Below are positions 19,541 through 28,142 of a stretch of 64,000 nt of DNA, piece after piece. The stretch comes from JACJYC01 sp964558465 (GTDB lineage: Bacteria; Bacteroidota; Bacteroidia; Chitinophagales; Saprospiraceae). Numbering within the stretch: the first letter of the stretch is position 1; every line of letters begins with the position of its first letter. The stretch is from assembly GCA_964558465.1 (NCBI GenBank), contig CAZLEF010000006.1, positions 48,190 to 112,189 of the forward strand, in the 5' to 3' direction. The notes beneath the pieces are model-generated. The model ran no database searches. It had not been told where the DNA came from and worked only from the letters and a program-made list of their open reading frames with translations. The position numbers and the translations under genes were made by a program.

Positions 19541-21586
19541 TTAAATGCTCTTGAATGCCTGTTCCAGCAACGGGGTCAACGGTGCTTCAATGCTGGCGAT
19601 TGTACCCCTTCCCGGTGAAGAATCCAGGTCAAACCGCCCGTCGAGGATATTGACCCGGTTTTCAATATTTTTGATGCCGATCCCTTTTCCGTTCATTTTT
19701 TTCAGTTCAAATCCGGCGCCGTTATCCTCAACCGTGACCAACAGGTTATTATCATTGGTTCCTACGATCTGTACGTTCAGCTCTGTTGCGCCGGCGTGTT
19801 TGACCACGTTGGCGAACAATTCCAGCAGGATCCTGTACAGGCTCCATTTGGGCACTAACTTGAGTCTGTCAAGGGAGATATTGGTATAAAAATGCGTTTT
19901 CAGCCCGGGTTGCGCCACCTCCATCCGGTTCAGGTCCTCTTTGATGGCCGCCTCCAGGCCCAGTTTTTCGAGGGACCTGGGCATGAGGTTGTGTGAAATC
20001 CGCCGAAGGTCGGCGTGCGCCGTTTCCAGGTCGTTGGTAACCTGTTTCAGTTGGTCCTGATGACCATTCGACGAATTCTCCGCAATCATGGACAATCGCA
20101 TCTTGGCAGCTGCAAGCTGCACGCCGAGCGTATCGTGGAGGTCTTGTCCCACCCGCTTTCTTTCCGATTCGATGCCCATCAGCAAGGCGTCCCAGTTGTT
20201 TTCGCGCCAATTGGCCAGTTCTTTTGCCTGCTTGGCATTATGGTCGTACAGCCCTTTAAATCTTACAAAAGCGATATAAAACAGGATCGGCGCCTCGATC
20301 AGAGACCCCAGTATCATCGGAAGCTGGGTAAAAAAAGTCAGGGGTTGCCCCATATTTGATAAGAGCCTGGTAAAGGAAATCGTTGGCAACAATCCGAAAT
20401 ATTGCAGAATGGTCAGCAAGATCGCCAGTCCGTGCAAACCGAAACCGATCAGAAACCAGCCTGCCATGATCTTTTGCCGCCTGATGACGGAATAGACAAA
20501 TATGGCGATGACCAACCCCGAACCCGCAAGGAAAACAAGATAATGCAGCAACGCCAAAAGGTGTGCAAACCGGATCCGGTCGATATACGGCATTGCCAGG
20601 GTGAACGGGATCAGAGCCGTCGAAATGCCCATCACAATCACCATGCCTTTATTGATGTTGGGAAAATAATGGGGCGCCCTGAAATAGGTTCTGACAAATT
20701 GCAACCCGGCCAGCAGGTAAAGGTTGGCCAGCAGCAAGTTGGAGGGTTGCCTGAACCCGGGCCACCCGGGCCATAAATATTGAAATCCAAGACCCAGGTC
20801 GCTGAAGATTAGCAAGGCGCCAAGGGCCACATAAACCGCATAATACCAAAGGGAGTTGAACCGGATCACCCGGTTGGCAATAAGGACCAGGGCCAGAAAA
20901 AACAAAAGGACCGTGAAACTCGCCACCAGCACCAGGTTTTCCAGGTTTTGCTGCCCGCTCCTGGCGCCTTTCTCCCAAAGATACAGATCAAATTGGAGCG
21001 GGGTTTTACTCGGCGGGATATACAGTAAAAAGGTGAGACTGTCCGTCGAAGAGATGGAAATGGTGTCAAGCCGTATCTGCCAGTTTCGGTGCCGGTTTGC
21101 TCCACCCAGGGCTTCAGGGCCCAGTTTGGTGGAAAAAATCCGGTCTTCCCCTTCAAATACATAACACGACAAGCTGTCAAGATAAGGATTGACGAGTTCC
21201 ACCAGGTAGGAAGTCGCCTCTTTATCGGGTGGGATATTGAATTTCACATCAAATTTGAGCCAGACAGGATGCTCTTCAAGCCCGAAAAAAAAACCGGGTT
21301 TATCCATCCGGGTGAATTCCGTTTCAGCCTTCTCAAAAACCTCCCGGGCGCGAAGGTGCTGGCCTTTTTCCAGCTTCAGGTACCTGACTTCTTTTTTCAA
21401 CATGGAATAGCTGAAACTCGAATCGATCTGAACAGGCGGAGACAAAAAATCTGCACGTCCATAGCCCGGAAAGGCCATATACAGCCAAATGCACCCAAAA
21501 ACCAAAAGCTTGTTCATGAGAACGAATTTCATTTTCAACGACAATATAACACGCATTTGCTGCCTTTTCATGCGGTATTCCTTCAA
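19541..21586 (-). CDS. 7TMR-DISM sensor histidine kinase (HisKA_3 type)
   Basis: Membrane sensor kinase. After a signal-like N-terminus comes a periplasmic 7TMR-DISMED2-like domain (about 55-195), seven membrane helices (about 205-415), a coiled-coil, a HisKA_3 dimerisation domain with the phospho-histidine H484 in GQDLHDTLG, and a HATPase_c domain (DNGAGFEL, then GKGIGIKNIENRV). Numbers refer to the longest frame (681 aa, start 21586); starts at 21532 or 21517 (MNKLLVFG) give a better signal peptide. DISMED2 domains are thought to bind carbohydrate-like ligands. It faces the response regulator tail to tail and is divergent from the propeller gene. Confidence 0.93.
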   Translation of the reverse strand: MKEYRMKRQQMRVILSLKMKFVLMNKLLVFGCIWLYMAFPGYGRADFLSPPVQIDSSFSYSMLKKEVRYLKLEKGQHLRAREVFEKAETEFTRMDKPGFFFGLEEHPVWLKFDVKFNIPPDKEATSYLVELVNPYLDSLSCYVFEGEDRIFSTKLGPEALGGANRHRNWQIRLDTISISSTDSLTFLLYIPPSKTPLQFDLYLWEKGARSGQQNLENLVLVASFTVLLFFLALVLIANRVIRFNSLWYYAVYVALGALLIFSDLGLGFQYLWPGWPGFRQPSNLLLANLYLLAGLQFVRTYFRAPHYFPNINKGMVIVMGISTALIPFTLAMPYIDRIRFAHLLALLHYLVFLAGSGLVIAIFVYSVIRRQKIMAGWFLIGFGLHGLAILLTILQYFGLLPTISFTRLLSNMGQPLTFFTQLPMILGSLIEAPILFYIAFVRFKGLYDHNAKQAKELANWRENNWDALLMGIESERKRVGQDLHDTLGVQLAAAKMRLSMIAENSSNGHQDQLKQVTNDLETAHADLRRISHNLMPRSLEKLGLEAAIKEDLNRMEVAQPGLKTHFYTNISLDRLKLVPKWSLYRILLELFANVVKHAGATELNVQIVGTNDNNLLVTVEDNGAGFELKKMNGKGIGIKNIENRVNILDGRFDLDSSPGRGTIASIEAPLTPLLEQAFKSI

Positions 21587-21734
21587 AATACCGGAATCCG
21601 GTGATGGCGGGTAACGGTTTACGGTGAAAGCTTCGTCTGCAATTCTGGTCCTGGCTTTCCAAATTACAGGTTTGCCTCTTTTTTCCTGCCGGAAGTATAA
21701 AAAACAATAACTTTATGCCTCAAAGTACGGATGA

Positions 21735-24143
21735 ATGAAGTACGAATTATCCCATGACAGTATAGCGCATCAGGTTTTCGAAAAGGCCGCGTCGGAACTG
21801 AAAGCAGGCCGCAGAGCCAAAGACCTGGTAACCCGCCAATTGGAGCGCCATTCAGAGAACCCTGCCATCTTGCTCAGCAAAGAAGATCTGGAGGAGATCC
21901 AGCCTTTTATCGCTGTTGTTGCTTTCTCCGAACAGGAAGAAAAATTCATCCGGAAAAGCAAGGCGAAAATCAGGCTGAGAAAAAGGATAATGGCCGGAGT
22001 GGCCATCGGCGCCATTGTTTTTTTGACGGCCCTGAGCATTTGGGCCCTCAGCGAACGGAGCAAATCGCGCATGCAACAGCGCCGGTCTGCCGCCCTGGCG
22101 CTTGCCGGCAAGGCATTGGAGCATCAGATAAGCAATGACTATACAATGTCTTTAAAATGTGCGGTTTATGCTGTGGAAATTGATGAGAATGATGAAACGC
22201 GCAGAGCGTTGTTAAAATCCGTTTACAACAGCCCGGGTATTTATTATTTTCAAAAATTGAACAATGCCGGCGATAATGCGGTCTTTTCGCCCGTAGCGCC
22301 TTACCCATTGCTCAGTTGGTCCTATACCGGACGCGAGGCCCGGCTTTGGAAACCGGATTTTTCGGAATTCATCCCGCTGGAAGGCCACCAGGACGCTATC
22401 CTGGACGCCGCTTTTTCAACGGATGGAAAATGGATCGCCACGGCGGGCCTGGATTCAATTTTTATCCTTTGGAATGGCGATGGCAGTCCAACCGGCAAAA
22501 AGATTCGCACTGGCCACCCCATTAAATCTGTCAAATTCAATCCCCTCAATCAATATTGGTATACGATGTCTCTGGAGGGCGATCTGGTTCGTTACGATAC
22601 CGAAGGAAAAAGGATTGATACTTTGGTCCGGTCAGGTTTTGGTCCCAATTTCGATATGTCGCCGGATGGCAAATACCTGACCCTCACCGCTTCAGATACG
22701 GTTAAAATACTGGATGCGGATGGAAACCCCATCCTGGTTTTAAAAGAGAGCGAATATCCGGACAACTTCAAATTTCAGCCCTTTATTTCCCCGGATCCAG
22801 GCTGCTACCGGATTATTGCGCAATACAGCAGTCTCCAGAGGGTATCGATTTATGATTTTTGCCCCGGCCTGCCGGATCCCAGCCTTACCCTGAACAATTC
22901 TTTTTCGCTCCCGGATGAAGATGTCATCGATGCGAATATCGATCTCCAGGGCCGTCTGATCCTTTTGGGTTCCAAAGGAACTGTAAGGATATTCACCGGG
23001 AATTGGCTTGATCCGGAAAGTGAAGACTATTCCACAACCGATTTTAATGCAGGCAGTACGGATAAATACCACCTCCTGCTGCACCCTGAAAAGCTTGAAC
23101 CCGGGATTACCGGCCTGAATCTGGATATTCATCTTTGGGACCTGGATCCGGAAAACCGGATTTATCAAACCCTTTTTAAAAGGAAAAGGATAAACGGGGA
23201 TTTTTCAGTTTTATACCAGGTATTTCCCGAAGCGGGGATGCGGATCGAGATTTATCCTGCCGCCGGAGATCCGGATTCCCTGATCCTCCAGGATATCGAT
23301 TCCGGCAAACCCATCATGAGAAGCGTGTATGAACCCGACAATAACCCCGTATGGAATTTCAGTCCTTCCGGCAGGCACTTTGCGGTTCGTTTTCAGGAAA
23401 ACGCCGATAAACTGTACCTGTATACACGGGAGGGAAATCTTGTCAAAACCCTGGGATCTGCCGGTCAGCCTATCCTGGATTACCGGTTTTCTCCGGATGG
23501 AAATACCCTGGCCTGGGTTGCCGGCCGGCATGTCCGTTTCCTGAATGCCGAAACGCTGGAATTTTTACCGGAAGTTTCACTTGAAGATGAATACGAACGA
23601 TTGGGGTATTCCGGGGCCAATCCCGATGAGATGCTTTTGGTTTCAAAACCCGATGAAACAGATGCCCAGCATATTTTGAAGGTCAATTTAAAAAACGGCA
23701 GCCGGAGCCGGACCGAGGCGCCCAAATCCATATTGCCGGTATGGGGTTTCCTGCCCGTTCCCAACGCTTCCGACTGGATCTTGCTGAACCATGCGGAAGC
23801 TATGCTGTACAACGACCAGTCATCCGGTTTCAGGTCGATCAAAGAATCCGGCAACAACGGCATCTATCATATGAATGCCAGCCCGGATGGCAAATGGTAC
23901 CTGATCATGAGCAACTATGGGTTGACCATCACCCGGAAAGAAGATCCGAATAAACCTTATTTGCAGGCGCCCGGAATTGCGTCGGCCAATTTCAGCTTTG
24001 ACATGCAATGGCTTTACCTGCAAACCCTGGAAGGCGAACTTCAAAAATGGCCGTGGTCAACCACAGCCATTTTTGACCGGGTCAAAAAGATGAAACTGGC
24101 TGATCTGGAACCCCATGAAAAGACTCTCTACCTCAGCCATTGA
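21735..24143 (+). CDS. Membrane-anchored WD40-like propeller protein, probable second half of a STAND protein
   Basis: Protein of 802 residues. It opens MKYELSHDSIAHQVFEKAA, matching the segment that normally ends an nSTAND NTPase domain. A helical linker follows, then one membrane helix (about 85-105, VAIGAIVFLTALSIWAL) and a long beta-propeller region from about 150 with repeated F/MSPDGxxL motifs (FSTDGKWIATAG, MSPDGKYLT, FSPSGRHFA, FSPDGNTLAWVA, ASPDGKWYLI). The codon just before the ATG is a stop (TGA), so this start is forced. Propellers usually sense a protein or ligand in STAND proteins. The natural reading is that this was, or still functions as, the sensor arm of the NTPase encoded 2.9 kb upstream. 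Confidence 0.8.
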   Translation: MKYELSHDSIAHQVFEKAASELKAGRRAKDLVTRQLERHSENPAILLSKEDLEEIQPFIAVVAFSEQEEKFIRKSKAKIRLRKRIMAGVAIGAIVFLTALSIWALSERSKSRMQQRRSAALALAGKALEHQISNDYTMSLKCAVYAVEIDENDETRRALLKSVYNSPGIYYFQKLNNAGDNAVFSPVAPYPLLSWSYTGREARLWKPDFSEFIPLEGHQDAILDAAFSTDGKWIATAGLDSIFILWNGDGSPTGKKIRTGHPIKSVKFNPLNQYWYTMSLEGDLVRYDTEGKRIDTLVRSGFGPNFDMSPDGKYLTLTASDTVKILDADGNPILVLKESEYPDNFKFQPFISPDPGCYRIIAQYSSLQRVSIYDFCPGLPDPSLTLNNSFSLPDEDVIDANIDLQGRLILLGSKGTVRIFTGNWLDPESEDYSTTDFNAGSTDKYHLLLHPEKLEPGITGLNLDIHLWDLDPENRIYQTLFKRKRINGDFSVLYQVFPEAGMRIEIYPAAGDPDSLILQDIDSGKPIMRSVYEPDNNPVWNFSPSGRHFAVRFQENADKLYLYTREGNLVKTLGSAGQPILDYRFSPDGNTLAWVAGRHVRFLNAETLEFLPEVSLEDEYERLGYSGANPDEMLLVSKPDETDAQHILKVNLKNGSRSRTEAPKSILPVWGFLPVPNASDWILLNHAEAMLYNDQSSGFRSIKESGNNGIYHMNASPDGKWYLIMSNYGLTITRKEDPNKPYLQAPGIASANFSFDMQWLYLQTLEGELQKWPWSTTAIFDRVKKMKLADLEPHEKTLYLSH

Positions 24144-24152
24144 GGGCTGGAA

Positions 24153-24238
24153 TTGTTTATTCGTTTATTCGTTTATTCGTTTATTTGAGGATTCTACTTC
24201 GAATCAACAAATAAACAAATCAACAAATAAACAAATCA
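24153..24238. repeat. Imperfect AT-rich inverted repeat between convergent genes
   Basis: The left arm carries GTTTATTC repeated in tandem (24153-24187); the right arm carries CAAATAAACAAATCAA-type repeats (24205-24238), its approximate reverse complement, around a short centre. It separates the convergent propeller and OmpA genes, so it probably acts as a shared terminator or is a degenerate dispersed hairpin. Confidence 0.6.
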
Positions 24239-24259
24239 TCGGCCAGGTGCAAATCATGA

Positions 24260-25786
24260 TCACGGAATATACAAATTGAATTCCACCCTTCTGTTTCTCC
24301 GGCGGCCTTCCGGGGTATTATTGTCGGCAATCGGGACGCCCTCGCCGTAACCCTGGAAACCCAGCCGTGCGGGGTCAACGCCTTTCGAAACCAGATAGTC
24401 ATAACAAGCCTTCGCCCTTTGCCCGGATAATACCTGGTTTTTATTCTCGTCGCCGACGTTATCGGTATGACCGGCAATGGCCAGACGGTAATCCACATAT
24501 TCGTTCATTACTCCGACAATCTGATCCAATACAGAATAGGATTGCGGTAAAAGGTTGGCGCTGCCCGTTTCAAACTGGACGGCCTGCATCGCAAATTTCA
24601 GCACGTCGCGGGTTTCCTTTCTGATTTCCGGGCACCCATCATTGGTAATGGCGCCGGCCTGATTGGGGCATTTGTCGTCTCCGTCGTGGATACCATCGCT
24701 GTCCGTATCCGGGCAACCGGCGTATACCCCGGCCAATTCCGGACAACGGTCGTAGCGGTCGGCCACACCATCTTTGTCCTGGTCAGGGCAACCCATCGTG
24801 CGGGAGGTCCCGGGCACATCCGGGCATTCGTCCTCATTGTCGTTAATTCCGTCTTTATCCCGGTCCGTAACGGGGCATCCCTTGTTGTCAACCGGACCGG
24901 CTTCGTCCGGGCATTGGTCGTTCAGGTCGATGACGGAATCCCCGTCCCGATCCGGGCAGCCGCCCAGGGCGCCGGCAATCTCCGGGCATTGGTCGTCCTT
25001 GTCCGCAAAGCCATCATTGTCCTGGTCGGGGCAGCCGTTCAGGGTTCCGGGCGTATCCGGGCAATCGTCTCTGTGATCAGCCAGACCGTCGTTGTCTTTG
25101 TCCGGGCAACCATTGAGGGCGCCTGGCGTATCGGGGCATTGGTCGTCGGCATCTGTCAAACCGTCGCCGTCGCGGTCCGGACAACCGGCGGCAGACGCAG
25201 CTCCGGGCAAATCCGGGCAGAGGTCCTGGCTATCAACGACCCCATCGCCGTCCCGGTCCAGTTTCCCCAGCCGGTAGATATAGCCAACACCCACCTGGAT
25301 GTTATCCCGCATTTCGGCATTTGAAATCCTGTATTCACCTTGCAGGGTGACCAGCGAGGTTTTACCTACCCTGAAATTCAGGCCGCCTCCCATTGGATAC
25401 TGAGTATTATGGTATTCCCATTTTTCAAAACTGGCGCCAATTCCGCCAAAAATGTAGGGAATAACTATTGTTTCGTCTTTAGGCTGATACTGAAGCCGGA
25501 GTAACCCGTCCAGTTTAAAAAAATTGCGATTGTTGATATCATCCCCGATATCGGCTACCCCCGTTTTAAAGGGTACGCTAATGCCGAAATATCGGTTAAA
25601 AAGGTGGGTAACCCCGAGTTCCAACCCATAAGTGATTTTTTGGCCTTCGATATCATTCGGGCGGCCATAATCAATTCCAATTACTTTGGCAAAAAGTTCA
25701 TTGGCGGATTTTTTTTCAGGTGTCTGGGCGATTGCCGGCAGGAAAAATCCTGCCAGGAGAGCCAAAGAAATGAGGAATCTTGACAT
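24260..25786 (-). CDS. OmpA-family protein with eight thrombospondin type-3 repeats
   Basis: Outer-membrane/peptidoglycan-linking protein of 508 residues from ATG 25786 (MSRFLISLALLAGF). Signal peptide to AIAQ, a beta-barrel-like domain (about 25-175), eight calcium-binding TSP3 repeats at about 177-386 (units such as DRDGDGLTDADDQCP), and a C-terminal OmpA domain (AIAGHTDNVGDENKN, GYGEGVPIADN, RRNRRVEF) that binds peptidoglycan. Ends tail to tail with the propeller gene and follows the papain-like peptidase gene by 80 bp on the same strand. Confidence 0.92.
   Translation of the reverse strand: MSRFLISLALLAGFFLPAIAQTPEKKSANELFAKVIGIDYGRPNDIEGQKITYGLELGVTHLFNRYFGISVPFKTGVADIGDDINNRNFFKLDGLLRLQYQPKDETIVIPYIFGGIGASFEKWEYHNTQYPMGGGLNFRVGKTSLVTLQGEYRISNAEMRDNIQVGVGYIYRLGKLDRDGDGVVDSQDLCPDLPGAASAAGCPDRDGDGLTDADDQCPDTPGALNGCPDKDNDGLADHRDDCPDTPGTLNGCPDQDNDGFADKDDQCPEIAGALGGCPDRDGDSVIDLNDQCPDEAGPVDNKGCPVTDRDKDGINDNEDECPDVPGTSRTMGCPDQDKDGVADRYDRCPELAGVYAGCPDTDSDGIHDGDDKCPNQAGAITNDGCPEIRKETRDVLKFAMQAVQFETGSANLLPQSYSVLDQIVGVMNEYVDYRLAIAGHTDNVGDENKNQVLSGQRAKACYDYLVSKGVDPARLGFQGYGEGVPIADNNTPEGRRRNRRVEFNLYIP
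24629..25258 (-). repeat. Coding tandem repeat array (eight TSP3 units)
   Basis: Eight units of 75-87 bp encoding D-x-D-x-D-G...D-x-x-D-x-C-P calcium-binding segments with alternating spacers such as TPGALNGCP. Unit lengths in residues, in order, are 27, 25, 25, 25, 29, 27, 25 and 27. The similarity between units at DNA level makes copy number likely to vary between strains. Confidence 0.85.
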
Positions 25787-25866
25787 ACGATTTGTGATTT
25801 TCAGGGTGGTCAAATGAGCTATAGTGTTTTAGACGGAAAAACCAAAAAAAGTTTCATTCGCACAGT

Positions 25867-27423
25867 TTATCGCTTGTCCAGCGCAATCACCATTCCTACG
25901 GCGGATTTATCCTTGGAAACAGCCTGGAAAGCAATGGTGTTCCCGGCCTGAAAAGCCACTTGTTCGATACGCTGGCCCGAAAGGGCTTCCTTCAGTTTTT
26001 CATGGAAGGAAGGTTTCCGGCTGTTGTTGATCAGCGCGTTGAAGTTTTTGAAATTCAATTCTTTTTTCGAGACGACAATGGCGATATAGTCGGTATTCCC
26101 GATCTCATCCGCTTTCATAGAGTAGTCTTTGGGGAATAACCGGGTTCCGGTAATGCCGCAGTATGGAGAATGTTTTTCAGTATACGGAAACAGAACGTAG
26201 CTGGAGCCATCGGTTTCCTGGCCAAAAACATAGATATAACATTCGATGGAATTGGCTACCAGTACCTTAAATTTATCGCCTTTTTTGATGGGTCCGGCCG
26301 TTCGGAATACGATATCAGCCTGTTGTTTGAGCGGGATGGTTTTCTGGGTTGCAAGGTCAAGCAGACCGAACTCGACGGACATCTTATCCTGAGCGGCCTG
26401 GTCGGTTCCCGGGCTGCCCATGGGATAAAGGCCGTAGGCTTCTTTGACGAAGTATTCAAAATCAGGGTATTTTACCCAGGCCAGCCCGCGGTCGCCCCAA
26501 TCTTCGCCCCAACTGTTCATGATCTGAAAGGCCCCGCCCTGGTAATTGTCGTCATATCCGATCACGCACATAGCATGTCCGCCGAAGTTGGGCATAGCAT
26601 AATCCCGTTCGCTGGGCGTCCAGACCTTTTGACCAAGCATCCGGCTCATGAAAGTACCGCCCACCTGCATGCCGATCACCACCGGAGCGCCCTGCGCCAG
26701 GTTTTGTTTGATGGCCCAGATGTCGGGCCGGTAATCACTGGCGCCCATGGTAAGCCGGTTATAACCTTTTATTTTGAATTGGCGACCCTTTTCAAGATCA
26801 TCCTGGGCGGGGTATGAAGAACAGGTTCTGTCGGTATACCGGAAATCCTGGAATGGCACGGCTCCATTCTCTGACATGGCTTTCATCGCATCCAGCATAT
26901 AGGCGCCCTGGCATCCTTCCAGGGCGATCTGGTTGTACAAATAAGCCGGACTGAAGGCGATTTGATTCGGATCTTTTCCGGTGGCCCTTGACTGGAGTAT
27001 CGTACGGGCTGCATAAGCTGAGGCCCACCCAACGCAGGAACCTTGCTGCCCCTGGTGCAGGCGCCTGGGAATGTAACTTTGAAGGGTGACCTTGCCCGGC
27101 AGTTCATTGCCGCTGAATCCGTAGGCGATCGGTTCAAAAACTTCAGCCTTGTCAAATCTTTCCTGATCCAGGGTCGCCCCGAACTGAAAATCAGTTCCAT
27201 CGTCCTGATACCCTCCGCCGCCCAACATTTCCTTCCCGCCCAGAAAAAAATACCATACGCCTCCAATGAGAAGCACAGGGATGAGCAGTTTGGGCCTTTT
27301 AAACAGGAAAAGCAATAAAAAAGGAATTAGCTGCGCCAAAGTACGTCCGGCATTACCGCCTGGTTGTCGCGGGTTGGGCGTTTGGTCCCGCTGCGGCGAG
27401 TCCTGCTCCATTCTGATCGGCAT
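25867..27423 (-). CDS. Membrane-anchored papain-like (C1A) cysteine peptidase with DUF4384-like C-terminal domain
   Basis: Protein of 518 residues from ATG 27423 (MPIRMEQDSPQ). A proline/glutamine-rich N-terminus precedes one or two membrane helices (about 30-62). The C1A peptidase domain has a complete triad: C130 in QGSCVGWASAYA, H283 in GGHAMCVIGYDD and N303 in MNSWGEDWGDRG, plus Q127 for the oxyanion hole. The last 170 residues (from VEFGLLDLATQK, with IYVFGQETDGSSYVLFPY) resemble DUF4384, a domain that accompanies caspase-like and kinase proteins. Its promoter has an exact -7 element. Neighbour of the CHAT-STAND locus; a shared pathway is possible but unproven. Confidence 0.87.
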   Translation of the reverse strand: MPIRMEQDSPQRDQTPNPRQPGGNAGRTLAQLIPFLLLFLFKRPKLLIPVLLIGGVWYFFLGGKEMLGGGGYQDDGTDFQFGATLDQERFDKAEVFEPIAYGFSGNELPGKVTLQSYIPRRLHQGQQGSCVGWASAYAARTILQSRATGKDPNQIAFSPAYLYNQIALEGCQGAYMLDAMKAMSENGAVPFQDFRYTDRTCSSYPAQDDLEKGRQFKIKGYNRLTMGASDYRPDIWAIKQNLAQGAPVVIGMQVGGTFMSRMLGQKVWTPSERDYAMPNFGGHAMCVIGYDDNYQGGAFQIMNSWGEDWGDRGLAWVKYPDFEYFVKEAYGLYPMGSPGTDQAAQDKMSVEFGLLDLATQKTIPLKQQADIVFRTAGPIKKGDKFKVLVANSIECYIYVFGQETDGSSYVLFPYTEKHSPYCGITGTRLFPKDYSMKADEIGNTDYIAIVVSKKELNFKNFNALINNSRKPSFHEKLKEALSGQRIEQVAFQAGNTIAFQAVSKDKSAVGMVIALDKR

Positions 27424-27447
27424 ATTCGGTTCGGTTTTTATTGAGGG

Positions 27448-27455
27448 CAAAATTA
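27448..27455 (-). promoter_or_regulatory. -7 promoter element of the C1A peptidase gene
   Basis: Minus-strand TAATTTTG is an exact TAnnTTTG match 25 bp before the start codon. No clear TTG is seen at the -33 distance, so confidence is moderate. Confidence 0.45.
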
Positions 27456-27736
27456 CCTTAAACTTGAAAAGAACGACCACTTTCGGGCGATAAGTTTACA
27501 TTCCCTAAAAAGTTTAAAAAAAAATATGTATTTTGAAACCTTGATTTGATTCCAGCGTTTGAGTGATTAAATTCATTCTAACCGGATAGGTTTCCTACAT
27601 ACCCGTGTTTAGCTCAAACAAATTAGCCCTCTGTCCAGGCCATCTTCCGAATTAAGTATTCCATCAGGAAAAAATGCGGCCGCTTTGATATCAATGGCCG
27701 GCTGTCCTGAAAAGATTATTTGCAAACCCATTTCTT
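27456..27736. other. Gene-free divergent interval
   Basis: About 280 bp between the C1A peptidase and the small HTH-like gene. AT-rich, with a poly-A run near 27516-27524. Apart from the -7 element at its left edge I see no convincing gene, RNA or repeat. Confidence 0.6.
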
Positions 27737-28075
27737 ATGAACACATGGAACACTTTATCGAAAGGCGGCGCCGGCCTGCTTGACCGCGCGATCACCGTCC
27801 TTGAAACATTGTCAAAGGACAAAAACCAGGCGTTGCTGGACTTTTTGATGGATTCCAAACAAGCTTCCATAACGGAAATCAGTTTTGCCACCGGGTTGCC
27901 GGAAAAACAAGTGGAATTTCAGATCCGTCAAATCAGCCTGACAGGCGCTCTGGATGTAATTCCCACACCCGGTGGGGAAGTATTCATCCTGAACAAAGGA
28001 AGATTGAGTGAAATTTCAGCCATCGCCGGTCAAATTCACGGAATCGGTCCGGGTGAAATGGCGCCGGCGTATTAA
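27737..28075 (+). CDS. Small winged-helix-like protein (ArsR/MarR-type fold)
   Basis: A 112-residue protein. The centre (ITEISFATGLPEKQVEFQI, about 45-63) reads like a helix-turn-helix, followed by the wing-like LDVIPTPGGEVFILNKG, as in small winged-helix regulators such as the ArsR group. No metal-binding cysteines are present. It is a single-gene unit: divergent from the peptidase and convergent on fabG, with its own terminator. It could regulate transcription locally, but no target can be read from the sequence. Confidence 0.65.
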   Translation: MNTWNTLSKGGAGLLDRAITVLETLSKDKNQALLDFLMDSKQASITEISFATGLPEKQVEFQIRQISLTGALDVIPTPGGEVFILNKGRLSEISAIAGQIHGIGPGEMAPAY

Positions 28076-28097
28076 TCCTTGTGAATACATCCATATC

Positions 28098-28130
28098 AGC
28101 CGGAGCATTGAACAGGTGTTCCGGCTTTTA
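28098..28130 (+). terminator. Intrinsic terminator after the small HTH-like gene
   Basis: Stem AGCCGGAGCA (28098-28107) pairs with TGTTCCGGCT (28117-28126) with one G-T pair, followed by a short T-run. It lies 22 bp after the stop codon, in the gap before the convergent fabG stop. Confidence 0.7.
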
Positions 28131-28142
28131 TATAGCCCGACT

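Noticed and set aside
15929..24143. Gasdermin gene expected next to a CHAT protease
   Set aside because: No short gene with gasdermin-like features is seen in or next to the locus.
24629..25258. Regular 75-87 bp DNA repeats that could suggest a CRISPR array or minisatellite
   Set aside because: They are in frame and translate to TSP3 calcium-binding units inside ompA; there are no spacers of constant length and no cas genes.
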